From NCBI RefSeq assembly GCF_030518795.1, contig NZ_CP130427.1, positions 5,642,001 through 5,706,000 of the forward strand: 64,000 nucleotides of DNA, in the 5' to 3' direction. The first letter of the stretch is position 1, and the number at the start of each line of letters is the position of its first letter. The position numbers and the translations under genes were made by a program. A model generated the notes under the pieces. It worked only from the letters and a program-made list of their open reading frames with translations, did not search any database and was not told where the DNA came from. Of the stretch, positions 59,420-64,000 are shown in pieces. The DNA is from Micromonospora sp. NBRC 110009. Lineage in GTDB: Bacteria; Actinomycetota; Actinomycetes; Mycobacteriales; Micromonosporaceae.

Positions 59420-61561
59420 TCAGCGCCGCCGGGAGATGGCCTGCCGCGGGGCGCGCCGGACCACCACCAGCCGGTCGCCGCGCGTGCTCACCGAGGTCCG
59501 CCCGCCGCGCCGCCGCCGCACCGTCAGGTCGACCGTGGCGCCGCCCACCCGCACGCCCTCCAGCCGCAGGTCCGGCAGCCACTCGGGCAGGTGCGGGTCG
59601 ATGAAGATGGTGCGCAGCGGCGCGGCCGGCCGCAGCGCCAGCAGCGCCTGGACCAGCGCGATGATGGCGCTGGCCGACCAGGCCTGCGGGGAGCAGGAGT
59701 TCGGGTAGACCCCCGGGTGCGGGTGAGCCGGGTCGCGCGGCAGGCCGCTGAGCACCTCGGGCAGCCGGTGGTCCTCGAAGAGCGCCGCCGCGGCGAACAT
59801 CCCCTCGGCGAGCCGGTGCAGCTGCGCCCAGCAGCCGTACCGGGCGAGCCCGAGGCCGATGGTGCCCGCCTCCACCGGCCACACGCTGCCCCGGTGGTAG
59901 CTGAACGGGTTGTACGCCGGATGGTCGGCCGAGAGCGTGCGCACCCCCCAGCCGCTGAACATGTCCGGCGCGAGCAGCCGGTCGGCCACCCGCGCGGCGG
60001 CCGCGACGGGCACGATGCCGGTGGTCAGCAGGTGCCCGTCGTTGGAGTTGGTCGAGCGGACCGGCTGCTTGTCCGGCCCGAGCGCCATCGCGTAGCAGCC
60101 CCGCTCCGGCAGCCAGTACGCGCGGTGGAAGCGCCGCCGCAGCGCCCGGGCCCGGGCCAGCAGGGCGGCGCCCCGGGCCGGGTGGCCGGTCAGGGTGAAC
60201 ACCGCGGCGGCGTGCCGCAGGGCGGCGTACCAGTAGGCCTGCAGCTCGCTGGTGGCGATCGGGTTGGGCACCACCTGCCCGCGTTCGTCGACGATCGCGG
60301 TGTCGGAGTCCTTCCAGCCCTGGTTCTTCAGCCCCGCCCGGGACCGGCAGTGGTACTCCAGGAAGCCGTCGCCGTCGGGGTCGCCGTACCGCTCGATCCA
60401 GGCCAGCGCCCGCCGGGCCGTGGGCAGCAGCTCGCGCACGGTGTCCAGGTCACCGGTCCAGGCCAGGTACTGCCCGAGGAAGACCAGGAAGTCCGGCGCG
60501 GTGGACCAGTCGCCGTAGTACCGGCTGAACGGGTTCAGCCCGAGCACCGAGACGGGCCCCTGCCGGGCCTCGTGCAGCGGCTTGCCCGGTTCCTCGTCCC
60601 GCCAGTCGTCCAGCCGCTGCCCGAGGTGGCGGGCGTTGAGCCGCAGGCTGTCGGCGAGCATGGTGGGGCCGGCCAGCAGCGCCTGCCAGGAGGCGGTCAT
60701 CGTGTCCCGGCCGAAGATCTCCTGGTAGATGGGGAGCCCGGCGATCGGCGCGGCCGGGCCGGCCGGCTCGCCGAGCGGCAGCACCGCCAGGTCGTGTGTG
60801 GCGCACCGCCACGCCGCCGTCACGTCGAAGTTGCTGCTGCTCAAGTCGGCCAGCTCCCCGACCAGCCGGGCCCGCGCCCGAGCGGCGGAGTCGTCCGGCT
60901 CGGCGAACGTCGCCGGGGCAGCGGGCAGCCGGGACCCGTCGAAGATCGGCTCGACCAGCAGGTCGATCGAGGCGCTACCGCGCGGCGGCACCGCCAGGTC
61001 GACCGTGATCGTCCCGTCGTCGTACGCCACCGGGGTGTCGGCGCGGATCCGGACCGCGACCGCCCGGTCGAGGTCGTCGCGCAGGTAGGTCAGGCGCAGT
61101 TCGCCCGCCGTCGGGTCCCACCCGGCGCCGACCTCGCCGACCTGCAGCCGGTGGCCCGCCTCCGCCTCGCTGGTGTCGGCGAAGTCCGCCTCGACGCGGA
61201 TCCCGAGCGCGAACCGCAGCGGCTGCTGGGAGTAGCTGACCACGGTGAGCCGGGTGCGCAGCCCCGGACCGACGAACCGCTCGGTCAGCAGGTACGCCGC
61301 GCGCGACGGCAGCTCCTCCCCGGCGCCCAGCTCCGCGTAGGAGAGCTGGGCGTGACCCCGGACGTTCCCGGTGGCGAAGGGCACCGGCTCCCGGCCGTCG
61401 ACGGTGATCCGTTCCCGGCTGAGCACCCGGGTGTTGCCGGCGAAGAAGCCCTGCGGGTCGGTGCCGCCGATCCGGCCCCGCACGTCGGTGACCAGCGTGC
61501 TCCACCCGCTCGCCACGTAGAGCAGGTCGGGCCGGACGCGCAGGTTGCGGACCCTGGTCAT
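59420..61561 (-). CDS. Glycogen-debranching-like glycoside hydrolase
   Basis: A 713-residue soluble protein. The N-terminal about 330 residues match the glycogen-debranching N-terminal beta domain (LRVRPDLLYVASGWSTLVTD, DPQGFFAGNTRVLSRERITV); the rest is an (alpha/alpha)6 barrel of the amylo-alpha-1,6-glucosidase/MGH1 type, with AGLPIYQEIFGRDTMTASWQ, GLKNQGWKDSDTAIV and NPFSYHRGSVWPVEAGTIG containing the likely catalytic acids. It probably acts on alpha-glucans or trehalose-like sugars in the cytosol. ATG 61561 begins the conserved domain. Confidence 0.9.
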   Translation of the reverse strand: MTRVRNLRVRPDLLYVASGWSTLVTDVRGRIGGTDPQGFFAGNTRVLSRERITVDGREPVPFATGNVRGHAQLSYAELGAGEELPSRAAYLLTERFVGPGLRTRLTVVSYSQQPLRFALGIRVEADFADTSEAEAGHRLQVGEVGAGWDPTAGELRLTYLRDDLDRAVAVRIRADTPVAYDDGTITVDLAVPPRGSASIDLLVEPIFDGSRLPAAPATFAEPDDSAARARARLVGELADLSSSNFDVTAAWRCATHDLAVLPLGEPAGPAAPIAGLPIYQEIFGRDTMTASWQALLAGPTMLADSLRLNARHLGQRLDDWRDEEPGKPLHEARQGPVSVLGLNPFSRYYGDWSTAPDFLVFLGQYLAWTGDLDTVRELLPTARRALAWIERYGDPDGDGFLEYHCRSRAGLKNQGWKDSDTAIVDERGQVVPNPIATSELQAYWYAALRHAAAVFTLTGHPARGAALLARARALRRRFHRAYWLPERGCYAMALGPDKQPVRSTNSNDGHLLTTGIVPVAAAARVADRLLAPDMFSGWGVRTLSADHPAYNPFSYHRGSVWPVEAGTIGLGLARYGCWAQLHRLAEGMFAAAALFEDHRLPEVLSGLPRDPAHPHPGVYPNSCSPQAWSASAIIALVQALLALRPAAPLRTIFIDPHLPEWLPDLRLEGVRVGGATVDLTVRRRRGGRTSVSTRGDRLVVVRRAPRQAISRRR

Positions 61562-61629
61562 CGGGCGGCCTGTACCCGGTGCCGCTCCCGGTACACCCGA
61601 GGCGGGGTGCCCCGGTCCGGCCTCGCCCG

Positions 61630-62370
61630 TCAGTCCGCGGCCCGCCCCCGGACGATCAACTCGACGACCATGGCGATCGCCACCGCCTCCACCGCCAGCA
61701 GGGTCAGCAGGATGAGCAACTGGGTGGCCCCGGCCTGCAGTGGTCCCGCCCCGCCGAGCAGCACCCCGACGAACGCGCCCGGCAGGGTGACCAGCCCGAC
61801 CGTCCGGGTCTGGTCCAGCGCCGGGACGAGCGCCTGCCCCGCGGCCGGCCGGCAGATCTCCAGCGCCGCGTCGCGGGGGAGCAGCCCCAGGGCGAGCCCC
61901 GCCTCGTACTCGCCGTGCCGGGTGCGCAGCTCGTCCAGGGTCCGCCGGCCGGCCAGGCTCGTCGCGGTCATCGCCCCACCGATCAGGATGCCCGCCGTGG
62001 GCAGCACCACCAGCGGTGTCGCGGGCAGGGCCCGGCTGGCCAGGAGTACGGCGAGACTCGGCGCCACCCCGACGGCGATGGCGAGCGGGGCGACCCGGCG
62101 CGGGCCGGCCGGCCCGATCCGCCGGTGCGCGGTGACGCTGGCGACCACGTACATGAGCAGGATGAAGAGCGCCGTGCTCCACCACGCGGCCAGCACCGCG
62201 ACGATGATCAGCGAGACGCCGCCGAGCTGGACGGTGGCCCGGGCCGCCGCGGTCAGGATGGTCCGGCCCGGGCCGAGACCGCTGAACCGGATCACCGCCG
62301 CGCCCGCCAGGGTGAGGACGGTGAGGGCGACGAGCAGTGTCGGGCCGATCGGTACGGTGCCGCCGCTCAC
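61630..62370 (-). CDS. FetB/UPF0014-type ABC transporter permease
   Basis: A 246-residue membrane protein with seven hydrophobic segments and the FetB landmarks RFSGLGPGRTILTAAARATV, LPTAGILIGGAMTATSLAGR and TVGLVTLPGAFVGVLLGG. E. coli FetAB exports iron; no FetA-like ATPase gene is adjacent here. The start is GTG 62370. Confidence 0.88.
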   Translation of the reverse strand: MSGGTVPIGPTLLVALTVLTLAGAAVIRFSGLGPGRTILTAAARATVQLGGVSLIIVAVLAAWWSTALFILLMYVVASVTAHRRIGPAGPRRVAPLAIAVGVAPSLAVLLASRALPATPLVVLPTAGILIGGAMTATSLAGRRTLDELRTRHGEYEAGLALGLLPRDAALEICRPAAGQALVPALDQTRTVGLVTLPGAFVGVLLGGAGPLQAGATQLLILLTLLAVEAVAIAMVVELIVRGRAAD

Positions 62371-62435
62371 CCGATGATCATATTCCGAGGGGCCGGCCGG
62401 CGCTGGGTTCCGCCGGCCGGCCTCGCACCGGACGA

Positions 62436-64000
62436 TCACTTGGCGTAGACCTCCAACTCGTAGAGCGAGAAGCCGTACGAGGTGGCCCGCTTCACCCCGT
62501 ACATCCGTATGTAGCGGGCGGTGACCGGGGCGAAGGTCACGTTGTCGACGCCGCCGTTGCCGGCGGTGGTGCTGAACGCCGTCTGCCAGTTGGTGCCGTC
62601 GCCGGAGACCTCGATCCGGTACGCGCTGCCGTAGGCGGCCTCCCAGCGCAGCACGACCCGGCCGACCGGGCGGGCGGCGCCCAGGTCCACCCGGATCCAC
62701 TGGTTGTCGTTGTAGCTGCTGCCCCACCGGCTGCCGAGGCTGCCGTCGACCGCCTTGTCCGGGGTGTAGCTGGTGAGGAACTGGGTGCTGGACGCGGTCG
62801 CGGGCCGCCCCTGGGCGAGGCTGGTGACGTCGTCGCCCCGGCGCGCCGGGAACGAGACGACCTGCTGGTAGGTGGGCCGGTTCTGCCAGGCGATCAGCGG
62901 GTGGGAGATGCCGCCGAGCCCGGACTGGACGATGGCGTCGGCGCACCACTGGTCACCCGACCCGCAGGACGAGTCCCCGGGGTAGACGGTGCCGGCCGGC
63001 AGGGCGGCCGCCTGGCGCAGGGCGCCCAGCAGGGCCTGCCGGCAGGCGGCCAGGTCGCCGTTGCCGCAGTAGGTGCGACCGAGCCCGCCGGCCACCGGGT
63101 CGCCGAGGACGGCACGGATGTCCTTGTCAACGTAGCCCCACCAGCCGTACTGGAACGAGGAGCCCTTGTGCGGCTGGCCCTGCGCGGCCCAGACGGCGGT
63201 GCCGTCGCGCCCGCCGTTCTGGCCGCCGGACGGGGCCTCGTTCACCTCGATGGCGTCCACCAGGGCGGCGTAGAGGTCGCCGCCGAGGCCCGACCGGAAC
63301 TCGGCGGCGGCGAGCAACGGCCACCAGGCGTCGAAGATCCGGATGGCGTCGGCGTGCTGGTAGACCTTCGAGCCCGGGGCGGTCTCCACCCGGCGTGCCC
63401 CGGACTGCTGCCAGGCCTGCAGCTTGGCGACCGCGTCAGCCAGCGCCGGGTCGGTGACCGGCTGGCTGGTGACGACCCGGAGCAGGTCACCGAGGACCTG
63501 CTGGCCGCGCAGGTCGACGACGGCCGCGTCGGCCATGATCCGCACCACGGCGGCCCGGTCCAGCTTGCCGCCGGCGATGGCCGCGCGCACCGGCCCGTCG
63601 AGGAGTTGACCCCGGTGCACCGCGCCGAAGCTGAAGTTGCCGTCGGCGGCGCCGTAGTCGTACGCCTGCTTGTTGTTCCAGCTCACGTAGTAGTCCTGGT
63701 CGACCGACTGGGGATGGGCGCCGGTCGGGGTGTAGGTGGCGGTGTTCGTGTCGGGGTCCCAGCCCTGCCACTCGTAGGCCGCGTCGGCCTTGGTGGGCAG
63801 GTTCGGGTCGGCCCCGGACGGGCGGACCGGGTTGGCCCCGGAGTTGTAGTAGGCCGCCTCGGTCGAGTTCACGTAGAACCAGTTGAAGGCGTACCCGACG
63901 TCGGCCGCGGACTGCCGGAACGCCGCGGCCGAGCCCATCGCCGCCGGGTCGTTGTACGCCTGGAACCCGATCGCGGAGTCGGCCTCGTGCCGGTACGTCG
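62436..64000 (-). CDS. Penicillin acylase family protein with C-terminal F5/8 type C domain, 5' end outside window
   Basis: At least 521 residues are visible, open to the window edge. The region NWFYVNSTEAAYYNSGANPV, YEWQGWDPDTNTATYTPTGA and SVDQDYYVSWNNKQAYDYGA matches the beta-subunit part of penicillin-acylase-type Ntn hydrolases, which cleave amides such as beta-lactam side chains or acyl-homoserine lactones. The last 130 residues (GRPATASSTQFLTSYTPDKA ... SLYELEVYAK) form a discoidin/F5-8C carbohydrate-binding domain. The nucleophile Ser and any signal peptide lie beyond 64000. The enzyme is probably secreted. Confidence 0.9.
   Translation of the reverse strand, partial: TYRHEADSAIGFQAYNDPAAMGSAAAFRQSAADVGYAFNWFYVNSTEAAYYNSGANPVRPSGADPNLPTKADAAYEWQGWDPDTNTATYTPTGAHPQSVDQDYYVSWNNKQAYDYGAADGNFSFGAVHRGQLLDGPVRAAIAGGKLDRAAVVRIMADAAVVDLRGQQVLGDLLRVVTSQPVTDPALADAVAKLQAWQQSGARRVETAPGSKVYQHADAIRIFDAWWPLLAAAEFRSGLGGDLYAALVDAIEVNEAPSGGQNGGRDGTAVWAAQGQPHKGSSFQYGWWGYVDKDIRAVLGDPVAGGLGRTYCGNGDLAACRQALLGALRQAAALPAGTVYPGDSSCGSGDQWCADAIVQSGLGGISHPLIAWQNRPTYQQVVSFPARRGDDVTSLAQGRPATASSTQFLTSYTPDKAVDGSLGSRWGSSYNDNQWIRVDLGAARPVGRVVLRWEAAYGSAYRIEVSGDGTNWQTAFSTTAGNGGVDNVTFAPVTARYIRMYGVKRATSYGFSLYELEVYAK

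Noticed and set aside
1..64000. CRISPR arrays, tRNA/rRNA genes, insertion sequences, prophage or integrase
   Set aside because: Looked for regularly spaced repeats, tRNA-like CCA ends, transposase or integrase motifs and long terminal repeats; none was convincing.

Overview
The window is high-GC, densely coded DNA with frequent GTG starts, ATGA/GTGA overlaps and short gaps. Gene content (SARP and LAL regulators, a DrrAB-type exporter, an ergothioneine-type EgtA, DUF3105, COG4705, leaderless promoters) points to a filamentous actinomycete, most likely Micromonosporaceae such as Micromonospora; the family placement is inference. I see no tRNA, rRNA, CRISPR array, transposase, integrase or attachment site.

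Layout. 1-11.7 kb: end of an acyl-CoA dehydrogenase, a SWIM zinc-finger/large DUF pair, an FMN-dependent glutamate-synthase-like enzyme, a broken DUF4326 copy, an MmcQ/YjbR protein, a beta-propeller plus MoaD/ThiS-like pair, a 42-residue lipoprotein signal remnant joined to a gamma-glutamyltransferase, and the intact DUF4326 gene. 11.9-20.5 kb: DrrB/DrrA exporter genes, a 1059-residue AfsR/SARP regulator, an MFS transporter and an ABC exporter. 20.5-25.5 kb: a frameshifted membrane gene, then an envelope-related group (COG4705 membrane protein, OmpR-type response regulator, histidine kinase, PAP2 phosphatase, DedA protein) carrying three copies of one 16-bp direct-repeat box. 25.5-31.6 kb: a secreted 1465-residue S8 protease with Kelch repeats, flanked by two related winged-helix regulators. 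32-35 kb: EgtA-like ligase, RibD/DHFR-like reductase, lipid kinase.

35.0-44.9 kb holds the most interesting locus, a class II lanthipeptide cluster: a divergent LAL regulator, a 60-residue precursor ending in Cys-Val-Cys, LanM, a C39-peptidase LanT, an EpiD/MrsD-like decarboxylase and a DUF3105 protein. The enzymes overlap and form one operon; a strong hairpin separates precursor from lanM. A C-terminal Cys together with a LanD predicts an aminovinyl-cysteine ring, as in mersacidin, but the core sequence is one I do not recognise.

44.9-64 kb is mostly housekeeping and accessory genes: a DUF2809-DUF2267 fusion, L,D-transpeptidase, dienelactone hydrolase, FUSC, DUF1275 and LtrA membrane proteins, an RraA-like protein, a NarL-type two-component system in an operon with two membrane proteins, VOC protein, DNA polymerase IV with a LexA-like box, oxidoreductase, DUF2231 protein, a glycogen-debranching-like enzyme, a FetB-like permease, and a penicillin-acylase-family protein that runs off the right edge.
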